64,000 bases of DNA from CAZGAQ01 sp964523405 (GCA_964523405.1 CAZGAQ010000012.1:58496-122495); one strand, 5' to 3'. Numbered from the stretch's first letter, positions 35,561 to 44,256 are shown. The notes: generated by a model from the letters alone, not told the origin. Made by a program: numbers and translations.

Positions 35561-36714
35561 GGTTCAATGATCACCGTCGACTTGCCAATGACGAGCATCT
35601 GGTACACCACCGCCACATCCTCGTTCCGCATCCGCACGCAACCAAGGGACGCCTCCTTGCCGATCGAGTCCGGTTCGATCGTACCGTGGATGCCGAAGCC
35701 CTCGCGCCCCACCGCCTCGCCGTCGACACCCTCCAGCCCGATCCAGTTCTCCCCGAGCGGATTGTTCGGATCATCGGGGGCCACGATCAACTTCTTGCCC
35801 TCGGACGCCGGCGGATAGTACGTCGGATTCGTCAGGCGATTCTTGACCTTCCACGTACCCGTCGGCGTGCCCCCCTGGTTGCCCAACCCCACCGGGTAGC
35901 TCCGCACAAACACGTCGCCCAGGTAGAGGTCCATCCGGAACTTCGACTTGTAGATCCGCGCCGTAAACGGCCCCTTCGGCACCTTGATCTTCTGGTCCGC
36001 ACGTAGCGCCGCCGGGTTCGTGATGCCGTTGATCGTCATCAACAGCTCGAAAGGCACCGCGTACTTCCGGCCGATCTTCTCCAGGCCGTCGCCCGCCTGC
36101 ACGACGTAGGTCTCCACCAGCGGGTCACTCGCGAATGCCTTCCTGGAGAAGATCGTCTCGTCTGCAATCCGGGCCAGCAGCGCTCGCGCCTCGCTCGCCT
36201 CCGCTTCCGCCAACTTCGTCTTCAGCAATTCGTTTAGTTGCTGCCGCGCCTCCAGCACCTTGCCCGCCGCATGCAGCTTGCGCGCGGCTTCGAGGCCGAC
36301 ACCCACCCCGCGCGTCTCGCCCGGCATCATCTCCCCGCCCGGCCGCGAAGTCGACGCCGTCAGGCCGGACGTCGGTACGCTGCTCGGCCGCGTCGTCGGT
36401 TGACTGGCTGTCGTCGAAGCGGGCCCGGACGTCGGCCGCGTCGCGGGTGCGCTCGTCGGTGCGGGCCGCGTCGCCGGACCGGGTACCGGCTTCATGTCCG
36501 TCGGCCGGCTGCCCGCCGGCTTCACTTCGCCGGCCCGGGGCGGCATGGGTTGTGTCGTCGGGCGCGCGTCCGCACCAGCCGGTGCCGTTGTCGTGGTCCT
36601 GGGCGCGCCTGCACCGTGCAGGAACCACCAGCCGCCGGCGATCAGCAGCACAAGGCCGAGACTGGCGGCGAGAATCGGAAAGCGCGAACGTGTGGGAGCA
36701 GCTGAATTTCGCAC
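35557..36714 (-). CDS. L,D-transpeptidase with LysM domain
   Basis: 385 aa. A membrane anchor at about residues 13-33 is followed by ~110 residues rich in Pro, Thr and Ser, a helical segment (ARKLHAAGKVLEARQQLNELLK), a LysM domain at about 203-247 (YVVQAGDGLEKIGRKYAVPFELLMTINGI) and a YkuD catalytic domain. The active site is HGT...SLGCVRM, with the catalytic Cys in GCVRM. It makes 3-3 cross-links or attaches proteins to peptidoglycan in the periplasm. Start GTG 36714 has the strong site AGGAGG 7 bases upstream. It overlaps the MBOAT gene by 4 bases, so peptidoglycan linkage and O-acylation may be linked here; that is inference. Confidence 0.93.
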   Translation of the reverse strand: MRNSAAPTRSRFPILAASLGLVLLIAGGWWFLHGAGAPRTTTTAPAGADARPTTQPMPPRAGEVKPAGSRPTDMKPVPGPATRPAPTSAPATRPTSGPASTTASQPTTRPSSVPTSGLTASTSRPGGEMMPGETRGVGVGLEAARKLHAAGKVLEARQQLNELLKTKLAEAEASEARALLARIADETIFSRKAFASDPLVETYVVQAGDGLEKIGRKYAVPFELLMTINGITNPAALRADQKIKVPKGPFTARIYKSKFRMDLYLGDVFVRSYPVGLGNQGGTPTGTWKVKNRLTNPTYYPPASEGKKLIVAPDDPNNPLGENWIGLEGVDGEAVGREGFGIHGTIEPDSIGKEASLGCVRMRNEDVAVVYQMLVIGKSTVIIEP

Positions 36715-37441
36715 GCGGCCACCTCCTGGGCGAGCCGGGCTCCGGGCGATGACAGCGTCCCGGGGCCGGGCTGGGAGAGAAGATAGCGATTTCGGTGCGG
36801 AAGGGCTACAGGCGGGTCAGCCGCGACGGGCAAGCGGGGAGACGCGAGGACCGGGTCGGGAGCGTGCAAGGGTCTCAAGATCCTCATGCTTGCGGGGGGT
36901 GGAGTTGAGACTCTTGGGAAATAGGCAAGCCGGAAGCGCGGCCGGGGCGGAGAGGTGGGGCAGAGGGCGGGAGCGAGTGGAGCGGCGGAACAGGGTCGGG
37001 GCGCGGGGCGGGTCGGAGTGTGGGGCAGGTCGGAGTGCAGGGCAGGTCGGAGTGCGGGGCGGATCGGGACAGGGAGGAAGCCGCGGCGCGGGGCGGACGG
37101 GGGATGGGTGGGTTCTGGCGGAATCTGGCGGACGGGCGGGGTGTCGCGCAGGAATGCCGCGGCCGCTGGCTCGTGCTGCGGGCCGAATTCGGGGCAGCGT
37201 CCTCCGTGACGGCCGTCCATTGCCGTCGCGCGCGAACACGCAATCGGTGGCCGTCGCGAATGGCATCGACCCAACCGCTACGAACCCCGCGTCCACAAAC
37301 GCCGCCCGCCGGAGTACCCTCTCATGACCCAACCCCGCGCCACACTGCGTCAAGCCTTCCGGAGCAAACGGGATGCGAGCCAAGTCAATGCCATTCGGGA
37401 CTGTCCCACCCCTATTTCTGTCCCAGGATGTACTGCACCCG
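36715..37441. other. Long intergenic region with minisatellite
   Basis: 727 bases with no supportable gene. Strand-biased purine-rich DNA from 36770 to 37190 opens long frames on both strands whose translations (Arg, Gly, Pro-rich) look like compositional artefacts. The 17-bp tandem repeat at 37004-37071 is inside. Near 37393 a GGGACTGTCCC palindrome and CTATTTCTGTCCC recall the REP-like text found in the next intergenic regions. Confidence 0.5.
37004..37071. repeat. 17-bp tandem minisatellite
   Basis: Units CGGGGCGGGTCGGAGTG, TGGGGCAGGTCGGAGTG and CAGGGCAGGTCGGAGTG follow each other exactly at 37004, 37021 and 37038. A fourth, degenerate unit runs to 37071. The flanks are also G-rich. No gene is interrupted. 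Confidence 0.85.
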
Positions 37442-38227
37442 TCAGAGCCGCAGCCGGTGCCTGGCGGCGGCCTCCTTGAGCATGCGCGTCATCACCTCGT
37501 AGCCGGCGTAGCTGGGATGCACGCCATCGTAAGCCAGGTCCTTGCGGAGGTCCCCGGCCGCATCGCTCAACGGAGAGGCGTAGTCCACGTAGATGCAGCC
37601 CCTCGCGGCACAGGCGGCCTTGATCTTCTCGTTGATGGCCGCACGGATCGGTTTGGCGGCGGTGTGCAGGTGGTAGCCGCTGTTGGTCGGCAGGATCGAG
37701 CCGACCAGCGTATTGAGCCCGGCCGCCCGCGCCTGGTCCATCATGGAGTCGATCGATGCGGTCACGTCGCGAACAATGTCGGCCTCCGCCTTCTTCTCCG
37801 TGAGCATGATGGTCACATCATTCGTGCCGGCCAGGATGATGACGTTGCGCGGCAGGAGTTGGACCACGTCCGCCTGGAAACGCTTGGCCATCACCGAGGC
37901 CACGTCGCCGCCGATGCCGCGGTTCTGCATGATCCCGTCGGTCGAGACAAAGTACACGGGGAGGTTCCAGAACTCGGTGATCGAGTCGCCCATGAAGACG
38001 GTGCCGACGGGCACGTCCTCGCGAATCACCTGTTTGTTCCAGAAGTCGAACAACCATCGCCGACCGTCGGCGGCGCCGCCGAGATCGCCGGGCTTGACGA
38101 GCTTTTCTTTGTCTGCCGGCGTGCGTCCCGCGTGTCTGGCCCCACCCGTCGTCGCACAACCGGCCGACGAAAGAAGCACGGACAGACAAATCCCCCATGC
38201 CGCAAGGCTCTTGCTACGCTTTCGCAC
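37442..38227 (-). CDS. SGNH/GDSL-family lipoprotein hydrolase
   Basis: 261 aa. The N-terminus has a lipoprotein signal (CLSVLLSSAGC, with lipobox SSAGC), so the enzyme is probably anchored outside the cytoplasm. SGNH blocks: FMGDSITEFWN (catalytic Ser), NRGIGGDVASVMAKRF (Gly), ILAGTNDVT (Asn) and DGVHPSYAGYEVM (Asp and His). Such enzymes are esterases acting on acetylated sugars or lipids. Start is GTG 38227, 8 bases after AGGG; GTG 38230 is equally possible. Its nearness to the MBOAT acyltransferase is suggestive of an acyl cycle but they are separate units. Confidence 0.9.
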   Translation of the reverse strand: MRKRSKSLAAWGICLSVLLSSAGCATTGGARHAGRTPADKEKLVKPGDLGGAADGRRWLFDFWNKQVIREDVPVGTVFMGDSITEFWNLPVYFVSTDGIMQNRGIGGDVASVMAKRFQADVVQLLPRNVIILAGTNDVTIMLTEKKAEADIVRDVTASIDSMMDQARAAGLNTLVGSILPTNSGYHLHTAAKPIRAAINEKIKAACAARGCIYVDYASPLSDAAGDLRKDLAYDGVHPSYAGYEVMTRMLKEAAARHRLRL

Positions 38228-38420
38228 CACAGGTTCCCTCACAATCGCGAGCAACGCTCTACAAGTCCCGGCAGCGAGAGCCCTCGCGTATAGCCTCTAC
38301 CACCGACGACACACGCTCGACTTTCGCCACAGCCCATCACTTACCCGACATTTCCCATTTGACCTCGCCCGGCTACACCGCCGGGCCGTGGTCGTCATTG
38401 TGCAGCGCCCGCCCCCTGGG

Positions 38421-38446
38421 GAATCCGGGGACACCATACTCAATTC
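38421..38446. repeat. REP-like 26-bp motif, copy A
   Basis: Starts GAATCCGGGGACACCATACT and ends CAATTC. Identical over all 26 bases to copy B at 40069 and 24/26 to copy C at 40234. All three lie outside genes and point the same way. Confidence 0.85.
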
Positions 38447-38704
38447 GCTGCCCCATGCATTCTTTCCGCCAAGCCATTGCGGGTGAGAGCCACGGGGCAG
38501 TATACCCTCGCTCCGGCTCACGAGGGGCTCGCCGCCCGCGCGCTCAGGAGCCCGTCGGCTGGCTCACCGGCCGCTCGCCTTCCTGGCCACCAACGGTGGG
38601 CCCCGCACGGCGGGGCTGCAGGTCCTGTGCGCAGGTGACGGGCGCGACCCTCCTTCGGAATAACGGAAGCGTGCTGCGATCGCAAGCTTCGACCCTCCCC
38701 CGGC

Positions 38705-38725
38705 CCCCTCCCTAGGAGGGAGGGG
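38705..38725. repeat. C/G-run hairpin
   Basis: CCCCTCCC-TAGGA-GGGAGGGG, a perfect 8-bp stem with a 5-base loop. It could act as a bidirectional terminator or be part of a short dispersed element; no T-run follows. Confidence 0.6.
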
Positions 38726-38831
38726 AGTTGTGCGCGGAGCGGCATTTGCGGGCGGACGGGCGCCGGGTATGCTGATGTGGGCCCACGCGCGGCGTGGCGC
38801 GCGGGTGAATGGAGGCCGGAAATTGGTGGCT

Positions 38832-38872
38832 GTCCCTAATTCGCCGTCCCTAATTCGTCCTCCTAATTCGTC
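38832..38872. repeat. Tandem TCCCTAATTCG units
   Basis: GTCCCTAATTCGCC, GTCCCTAATTCGTC and CTCCTAATTCGTC follow each other (14, 14 and 13 bases), preceded by TTGGTGGCT. They lie 75 bases before a small gene. Confidence 0.8.
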
Positions 38873-38946
38873 GTGCGAGGACGACCCCAGCGGAAGTGGG
38901 TGCACAATCGGCACAGCGCCGCGGACAAAGCCATAGGCAGGGATCG

Positions 38947-39609
38947 ATGACTGATGCCATTCCGAAACGTAGACGATCGTACTTCGCCATCGTCGTAGGC
39001 TGCGGCGCCGTTGTATTGGTGGGGGCCGGCACGCTGCTATTCAGGATGGGTCAGCAGGCGCTCGAGACGGATATCTGCACACGGTGTGGTCTCATGAGAA
39101 ACACCCGCTATGTAGAAAGCGGCGGCCTGCGCTTACCCGGCACCGAACGACAAACGTGCTTCGATTCGGCCGTTAGCCGCAGCTTGCGGGCCTGCGGCGC
39201 CGCATGCGCGGGGCCGCACGCGTGGGTCTACGTGCATGGCAGAGGCGGGACCTGGTCGGCAAGTGGTCCGGGGTCAGAACCACGAGTCAATGCCAGATCG
39301 GATCTTGTAGCCGCATTCCTGGTGCACCTGAATCGCGTCGCCAAGCAGGATTTCGAAATCTGGCGCAGCGCGGCGCTGAGCGCGGGCAACGAGTGCTGTT
39401 GCCCGCTCGATTTTGTGCTGCAGGCCAGTGGATTCGATGATGTCCAGCAGTCGGGCGACGCTGAGTTCCGCGAATGGTGGTACGCCAAGCGAGGTGACGT
39501 CGCAGCGTCTGCAATCAGCATCCAACCCAGATGTGTAAGTCTCTTCGCGGGCACCGCGCAGGTCCAACCAGGACAGGCTCAGAATGTAGACGGCCCTGGG
39601 GATCGATGA
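38947..39609 (+). CDS. Small membrane-anchored protein with CxxC motif
   Basis: 220 aa, not recognised. Start ATG 38947 with AGGG closely upstream. A basic N-terminus (PKRRRS) precedes one membrane helix at about 11-31 (YFAIVVGCGAVVLVGAGTLLF). A CTRCG motif (DICTRCGLMRNTRYV) follows, suggesting one half of a metal site. Later blocks are HAWVYVHGRGGTWSA, RSDLVAAFLVHLNRVAKQDFEIW and DAEFREWWYAKRG. Its last 18 codons lie inside an 85-bp duplicated segment (39556-39640), so the C-terminus may have been altered by the duplication. The arrangement of helix, CxxC and HAW block looks like a real family, but I cannot name it. Confidence 0.6.
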   Translation: MTDAIPKRRRSYFAIVVGCGAVVLVGAGTLLFRMGQQALETDICTRCGLMRNTRYVESGGLRLPGTERQTCFDSAVSRSLRACGAACAGPHAWVYVHGRGGTWSASGPGSEPRVNARSDLVAAFLVHLNRVAKQDFEIWRSAALSAGNECCCPLDFVLQASGFDDVQQSGDAEFREWWYAKRGDVAASAISIQPRCVSLFAGTAQVQPGQAQNVDGPGDR

Positions 39610-39748
39610 CGATTACCCGAAACTGGCGTGAAAACCAACCGCGCAGGTCCACGCAGCGCGGGCGCGCAGGTCCAGCCTGGGCGGGCCCAAAACGTAGACG
39701 GCCCCGTGGATAGATGACGATCGCCCAAAACAGACGCGAAAACCTACC
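39556..39748. repeat. Imperfect tandem duplication of an 85-bp segment
   Basis: Copy 1 (39556-39640) and copy 2 (39664-39748) are both 85 bases, start GCGCAGGTCC and match at 68 of 85 positions without gaps. The 23 bases between them begin with the same GCGCAGGTCC. Copy 1 overlaps the end of the gene at 38947; copy 2 is intergenic. Confidence 0.85.
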
Positions 39749-40068
39749 CACGCGGCTCGCTTGGACCATCGTCCGGCGGGCCGCGGGCTTTGAATGGCGA
39801 GTGGCGAGTGAAGAGAGGCCATCTGCCGTCAGCCGTCAGCTTTCAGCCGGACACAGACGCCTGAACCGGCCGGAGGCCGATGCTCCCCGGACACAGACAC
39901 CCTCCCGCTACCCCCTCCCTGCGAGGGCGGGGAAACGGGGCGCGCGGCGGCGGGACGAACGTCCTGCACCCCTCCGGGGTGCGGGAGAGGAAGGGGCGCG
40001 GGTTCTACGGGTGTCGCTGCGCTCCACCCGTAGCTTTGCTCCGACCACCCCTGCGGGGTGAAGATGCG

Positions 40069-40094
40069 GAATCCGGGGACACCATACTCAATTC
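40069..40094. repeat. REP-like 26-bp motif, copy B
   Basis: Same 26 bases as copy A (GAATCCGGGGACACCATACT then CAATTC), 1.6 kb further on in the same orientation. Confidence 0.85.
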
Positions 40095-40233
40095 ACGACG
40101 GCCTGCCCCTTTCGACCGTGCCACGCGAGCCGCCTCCCGTCCTCCGCTGCTCTCGCCTTCCCGCCTGCGGCCTAGCCAACCCGTGCCTCCAGCGCGGACG
40201 CAGCTCGGACACCCCAGCGCGCAGAATCCGCCA

Positions 40234-40259
40234 GAATCCGGGGACACGATACTCAATCC
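40234..40259. repeat. REP-like 26-bp motif, copy C
   Basis: GAATCCGGGGACACGATACT then CAATCC: two changes from copies A and B. A partial GAATCCG lies 12 bases before it. Confidence 0.8.
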
Positions 40260-40363
40260 GCTGCTATGCGTCTCTTTCGGCCGGCCCGGTCGCCCGGTGC
40301 GCCGGGCTCGGCTGCAACCCGGCCGGTCGACGGCCAGAGGCGCCGGTGCCCCGCGCCGGCCGA

Positions 40364-41797
40364 TCAGAAATAGAGGTCCCGCTGCTCCGTCGTGCGAATC
40401 CGGTCCAGCCGCCGAATCAACTCCTGCTTCTGCGGGCTCTCCTCCATCTTCGCCAGTTCTGCCGCGATGAGCTGCTCGCCCGCCGCCTGCGTCTCGGGCG
40501 AAGCGTAGTCGCGCAGGTACTCCAGCGCCGTGGTCAGTGCGTTCGGCGTGCAGAGCTTCTTGATGAACCCCGGAATCGCGAACTCCATGAAATGCTCGCC
40601 GGTGCGCCCCAGCCGGTAGCACGCCGTGCAAAAACTGGGGATGTATCCGTCCGTGATCAGCTCGCGCAGCACGGTGTCCAGCGAGCGCACGTCACCCACC
40701 TCGAACTGCTCGCGGTTGAGTTGCTGCGCGTCGCCGCACTCCGTATACCCGCCGATCTCCAGCCGTGTCCCGGCGTCAATCTGCGACACGCCAAACCCCA
40801 TCAGCGCGCGGCGAATGTGCGCCGGCTCCCGCGCCGTGCAGATCAGCCCCGTGTACGGCACCGCCAGCCGCAGAATCGCCACCAGCCGCTTGAAGTCCTC
40901 ATCACTCACGCGCCAGCGGTCCGACAGCGTCACGCCGTGCGCCGGCCGAATGCGCGGGAAGCTGATCGTGTGCGGGCCGACACCGTAGCGCTGCTGCAAG
41001 TGCAGGGCATGCGTCACCAGGCTGAGCAGCTCGAACCGCCAGTTGTAGAGCCCGAACAAGGCCCCGATGCCGACATCGTCAATCCCCGCCTCCATGGCCC
41101 GGCTGAGCCCGTCGAGGCGATACAGATAGTCGCCCTTCCGCGTGCGCGCCGGGTGCATCTCCGCGAATGTCGCGTGGTGATACGTCTCATGGAAAATCTG
41201 GTACGTGCCGATCCGGGCTTCCTTGATCCGTTTGAAGCCGGCGATGTCGAACGGCGCCGCGTTGATGTTCACGCGCCGAATCTCGCCGTGCGGCCCATCC
41301 TTCACCTGGTAGACCGTCGCCACGCAGTCATGGATGAAGTCGGCGTCGTAGCGCGGATGCTCTCCGAACACGAGGATGAGCCGCTTGTGGCCCTGCCGCT
41401 CCAGCGCCGCCACCTGGCGCACGATCTCGTCGTCGTCGAGCGTACGCCGTACCTCATCCTGGTTGGAGTGCCGGAACGCGCAGTACACGCAGTCGTTGAC
41501 ACAGTCGTTCCCGATATACAGCGGGGCGAACAGCACGATCCGATTGCCATACACCTCGCGCTTGAGCGTCCGCGCGGCCTCGAGAATCTCCTCCTCCAAT
41601 TCCGGCTCGCTGGCCCCGACCAGCACGGCGGTCTCGGCCACGCTCAAGGCCTGTTTCGCCAGGCTCTTGGCGATCACCGCACGCACCTGGGCGACGTCCG
41701 GCCGCGTCTCCTTCAGCAACGCCTCAATCTGCGCGTCGTCAATGAAATCCACGGCTCCGTGGCTCAGCGTTAACTCGGGCAGCTTCAAACGCGTCAT
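40364..41797 (-). CDS. hydG: [FeFe]-hydrogenase maturase HydG (tyrosine lyase)
   Basis: 477 aa, usual length. A radical-SAM enzyme that splits tyrosine to supply the CO and cyanide ligands of the H-cluster. The SAM cluster motif is CVNDCVYC (C99, C103, C106; the CX3CX2C form). The C-terminal auxiliary cluster motif CTACYRLGRTGEHF...KKLC is exactly CX2CX22C, which separates HydG from ThiH. Other family blocks: NRIVLFAPLYIGNDC, HETYHHATFAEMHP and GVGPHTISFPRIRPAHG. Start ATG 41797 with AGGG upstream. It is the last gene of the leftward hydrogenase cluster, 148 bases after hydE. Confidence 0.96.
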   Translation of the reverse strand: MTRLKLPELTLSHGAVDFIDDAQIEALLKETRPDVAQVRAVIAKSLAKQALSVAETAVLVGASEPELEEEILEAARTLKREVYGNRIVLFAPLYIGNDCVNDCVYCAFRHSNQDEVRRTLDDDEIVRQVAALERQGHKRLILVFGEHPRYDADFIHDCVATVYQVKDGPHGEIRRVNINAAPFDIAGFKRIKEARIGTYQIFHETYHHATFAEMHPARTRKGDYLYRLDGLSRAMEAGIDDVGIGALFGLYNWRFELLSLVTHALHLQQRYGVGPHTISFPRIRPAHGVTLSDRWRVSDEDFKRLVAILRLAVPYTGLICTAREPAHIRRALMGFGVSQIDAGTRLEIGGYTECGDAQQLNREQFEVGDVRSLDTVLRELITDGYIPSFCTACYRLGRTGEHFMEFAIPGFIKKLCTPNALTTALEYLRDYASPETQAAGEQLIAAELAKMEESPQKQELIRRLDRIRTTEQRDLYF

Positions 41798-41945
41798 GCG
41801 GGTCCCTTCCAACGCCGCCCCCGGTCGGCGACATAGATATCCTGATAGTATGCATGGGCCGACCGCTCGGCAGCCACCCCAACGCTCAATTCGCCTTCCC
41901 CCCAGCCCCCCCATCGACCATGGCAGAGTTGTTGATGCGCGCTTC

Positions 41946-43115
41946 TCAGTGTGCCACCGCGCGCTCGCCCGCGGCTGCGCTGGCCGCCAGGCGCACCGCC
42001 CAGTTTGGCGATCGCCCTGGTCCCGTTCCGACCGTGCGCCCCAGGCTGTGAATCCGTGCCGTCAGGCAGCTATGACACTGTTCGGCCGTCTCGAACAGGC
42101 ACGCCTTGGCTGGATAGATCTCGTACTTGCAGCGGTATTCCGGCGGCGTCACGTTCGGCATGACGATGTTCGCCCCGCGCGCGAGCCCCAGTTCGCGCCC
42201 CTGATCGCGGTTGATCGTCGCCAACGCCGTCGTACTGGGGATGTTTGCCCGCGGGCACTGCAGCCGCGTCAGCGCAACCACTTTGTAGGTCATCAGTTCC
42301 GTGTTCGGTACTTGCTGATCGTCACCGCGCACGCGCCGCGGCGCCCCCGACGGCTCCACCGCCGCATGCTCCGCCAGCGGCAGCCGGTCCGACGCACCCA
42401 CCGCCTCTGCCGGCTCCAGCAGCGTCTCCTGCCCCAAGGGGGTCTCCGGATGCGGCAGGAACGGTCCCACCCCGATCATGTCCAGGTCCAGCGTCCGGAA
42501 CAGCTCCAAGTCATTCGCCAGGTCGTCCCACGTCTGCCCCGGAATGCCGATCATGATCCCGCTGCCGACCTCGTAGCCCAGCGCACGCAGCACGCGCAGC
42601 TGCGCCGGCCGGTCCGATACGTATCCCGCCTTGGGCGGGTGAATCTGCGCGAACAGCTCCGGATTCGACGTCTCGAACCGCAGCAGGTAGCGGTCCGCCC
42701 CGGCCGCATGCCACGCCCGCAGCGTCGCCTCGTCCTGCTCGCCAAGGCTGAGCGTGATCGCCAACCCCGTTTCCGCCTTGATCCGCCGCACGACATCCGC
42801 CACCCACGCGCCCGTCAGCGCCGGGTCTTCACCCGCCTGCAGTACGACGGTGCCGTAGCCCAGCTTCCGGGCTGTCTGCGCGCACGCAACGATCTCATCG
42901 CCCGTCATCCGGTAGCGCTCGATCCCCCGGTTCGGCGCCCGCAGCCCGCAGTAGGCGCAGCGCCGCACGCAGTGATTCGAAATCTCGATCAGCCCGCGCA
43001 GGTGCACGGCGTCCCCCACGTTCGCCCGGCGCACCGCGTCCGCCTCCGCCCACAGCGCGCTCAGGCGCTGCTCGTCGCGCTCACGCAGCCACTTGAGGAT
43101 CGCGTCCCGTTCCAT
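41946..43115 (-). CDS. hydE: [FeFe]-hydrogenase maturase HydE
   Basis: 389 aa. Radical-SAM enzyme acting with HydG and HydF to build the H-cluster di-iron site. The cluster motif is CVRRCAYC (C49, C53, C56), followed by GLRAPNRGIERYRMTGDEI. Later blocks LRFETSNPELFAQIHP, GIMIGIPGQTWDDLANDLELF and MIGVGPFLPHPETPLG are typical. Between PLGQETLLEP and NTELMTYKVVALTRL lies a ~30-residue segment that looks longer than in most HydE. The C-terminal ~40 residues are low-complexity. Start ATG 43115 lies inside the end of the kinase gene (35-base overlap), so it is translationally coupled to it. hydF is not seen. Confidence 0.95.
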   Translation of the reverse strand: MERDAILKWLRERDEQRLSALWAEADAVRRANVGDAVHLRGLIEISNHCVRRCAYCGLRAPNRGIERYRMTGDEIVACAQTARKLGYGTVVLQAGEDPALTGAWVADVVRRIKAETGLAITLSLGEQDEATLRAWHAAGADRYLLRFETSNPELFAQIHPPKAGYVSDRPAQLRVLRALGYEVGSGIMIGIPGQTWDDLANDLELFRTLDLDMIGVGPFLPHPETPLGQETLLEPAEAVGASDRLPLAEHAAVEPSGAPRRVRGDDQQVPNTELMTYKVVALTRLQCPRANIPSTTALATINRDQGRELGLARGANIVMPNVTPPEYRCKYEIYPAKACLFETAEQCHSCLTARIHSLGRTVGTGPGRSPNWAVRLAASAAAGERAVAH

Positions 43116-44256
43116 CGTTTACCACGGCCGGCTTGTAGTCCCGCTGCAACGTCACCGTGAACGTGCTGCCCACGTCGGGCTGACTCGTCACGCCCACGTC
43201 GCCCCCGTACATCACCGCCAGCTTCTTCACCAGCGACAGCCCCAGCCCGCTGCCGAGCACGTCGCGGGTCTTCTCGTTCCGAATCCGCACGAAGTCGTTG
43301 AACAGCCGGCCCGCCTCGTCCGCCGACAGCCCGATCCCCGTATCGCTCACGCTGATCGTCACCCGCGCGTCGTCCGCCAGCAGCCGTACATCCACGCGCC
43401 CGCTCGGCCGGTTGTACTTCACCGCGTTCGTCAGCAGGTTGTTCAGGATGATCTCGACCTCGCCACGATCCGCCGTCAGCGGCACCGGTCCGTCACCGTG
43501 CAGCGCCAGCGTGATCTGCCGCGTCTCCGCCGCCGGCTTCACGGTCTCCAGCGCCGTGCGGGCAATGTCGCGCAGGTCGACCCGCGTCAGCTCCCGCTGC
43601 TTCTGACCCGACTCGACCCGCGTCAGATCGAGCAAATCCATGATCAGCTTGCGCATGCCCTCGGCGCGCACCAGACAGCGCTGCACGACCTGATCATAGG
43701 CCGCCACGTCCGCGCCCAGCGCCTGATCGCGCAGGATGTTCAGGTACCCCTCGATCGCCGCCAGCGGCGCCTTCAGCTCGTGCCCCAGCACGCTGATGAA
43801 CTCAAACCGCACGCGGCGCTTCTCGGCCGCCAGCTTGCGGGCCTGCCGCTGCATCACCAGGTGCCCGGACGCCTTGCGGATCGCGTCGCGCAGCTCGTCC
43901 GGCGTGAACGGCTTGGCCAGAAAATCGAAGGCCCCGGTCTTCGTCGCCCGCACCGCCGTCTCCAGCGTCGCGAACGCCGTGATCATGACCGTCAGAACTT
44001 CGCGCTCCTGCCGCCGCACCGCCTCCAGCACGTCGAGGCCCGACATGCCGCCCATCTTGTGATCGAGCAGCATGATGTCGAATTGCCGCACCCCCAGCAG
44101 CTCCAGCGCTTCCTCGCCGCTGCTGGCCTGCTCCACGTCGAAGCACACCTCCCCTTCGACGTCCGGCAGACGCACCCGGTACGGCCGCAACGCGCGCGTC
44201 ACCGCGTGCCGCATGCCGGCCTCATCATCGACCACCAGGACGCGGAGCTTGTCCAT
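43081..44256 (-). CDS. Receiver-histidine kinase hybrid protein
   Basis: 391 aa, soluble. Receiver domain first (residues 1-125; DD at 10-11, phosphoacceptor D65 in IMLLDHKMGG, K115 in DFLAKPF). A linking helix is followed by a HisKA domain with H159 in SVLGHELKAPLAAIEGYL and an HATPase domain (NNLLTNAVKYN, DTGIGL, GSGLGLSLVKKL). An N-terminal receiver ahead of a kinase allows phosphotransfer from another kinase, here probably the hydrogenase-kinase fusion. Start ATG 44256; in-frame upstream codons are unlikely. No DNA-binding domain is present, so the output must pass to another protein. Overlaps hydE by 35 bases. Confidence 0.9.
   Translation of the reverse strand: MDKLRVLVVDDEAGMRHAVTRALRPYRVRLPDVEGEVCFDVEQASSGEEALELLGVRQFDIMLLDHKMGGMSGLDVLEAVRRQEREVLTVMITAFATLETAVRATKTGAFDFLAKPFTPDELRDAIRKASGHLVMQRQARKLAAEKRRVRFEFISVLGHELKAPLAAIEGYLNILRDQALGADVAAYDQVVQRCLVRAEGMRKLIMDLLDLTRVESGQKQRELTRVDLRDIARTALETVKPAAETRQITLALHGDGPVPLTADRGEVEIILNNLLTNAVKYNRPSGRVDVRLLADDARVTISVSDTGIGLSADEAGRLFNDFVRIRNEKTRDVLGSGLGLSLVKKLAVMYGGDVGVTSQPDVGSTFTVTLQRDYKPAVVNDGTGRDPQVAA

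Larger units (their letters stand above)
38228..38946. other. Repeat-rich intergenic region
   Basis: 719 bases holding a GAATCCGGGGAC motif (38421), the C/G-rich hairpin (38705) and TAATTCG tandem units (38832). None of its open frames has a coding look. It separates a leftward hydrolase gene from a rightward small gene. Confidence 0.5.
39610..40363. other. Repeat-rich intergenic region before hydG end
   Basis: 754 bases. Holds copy 2 of the 85-bp duplication, GAGTGGCGAGTG and GCCGTCAGCCGTCAGC simple repeats near 39795-39845, two REP-like motifs (40069 and 40234) and C/G-rich runs. No supportable gene. It lies at the 3' end of the hydrogenase cluster. Confidence 0.5.

Noticed and set aside
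36494..37327. Long plus-strand and minus-strand frames in the purine-rich intergenic region
   Set aside because: Both strands are open because of skewed composition and the 17-bp repeat; translations are low-complexity Gly/Arg or Pro/Arg without hydrophobic cores.
37004..40259. A CRISPR array
   Set aside because: The repeats are either directly abutting (17-bp units) or irregularly spaced by hundreds of bases; no cas gene is present.
38228..40363. An intact insertion sequence
   Set aside because: No transposase frame and no flanking inverted repeats; only short REP-like motifs and duplications were found.
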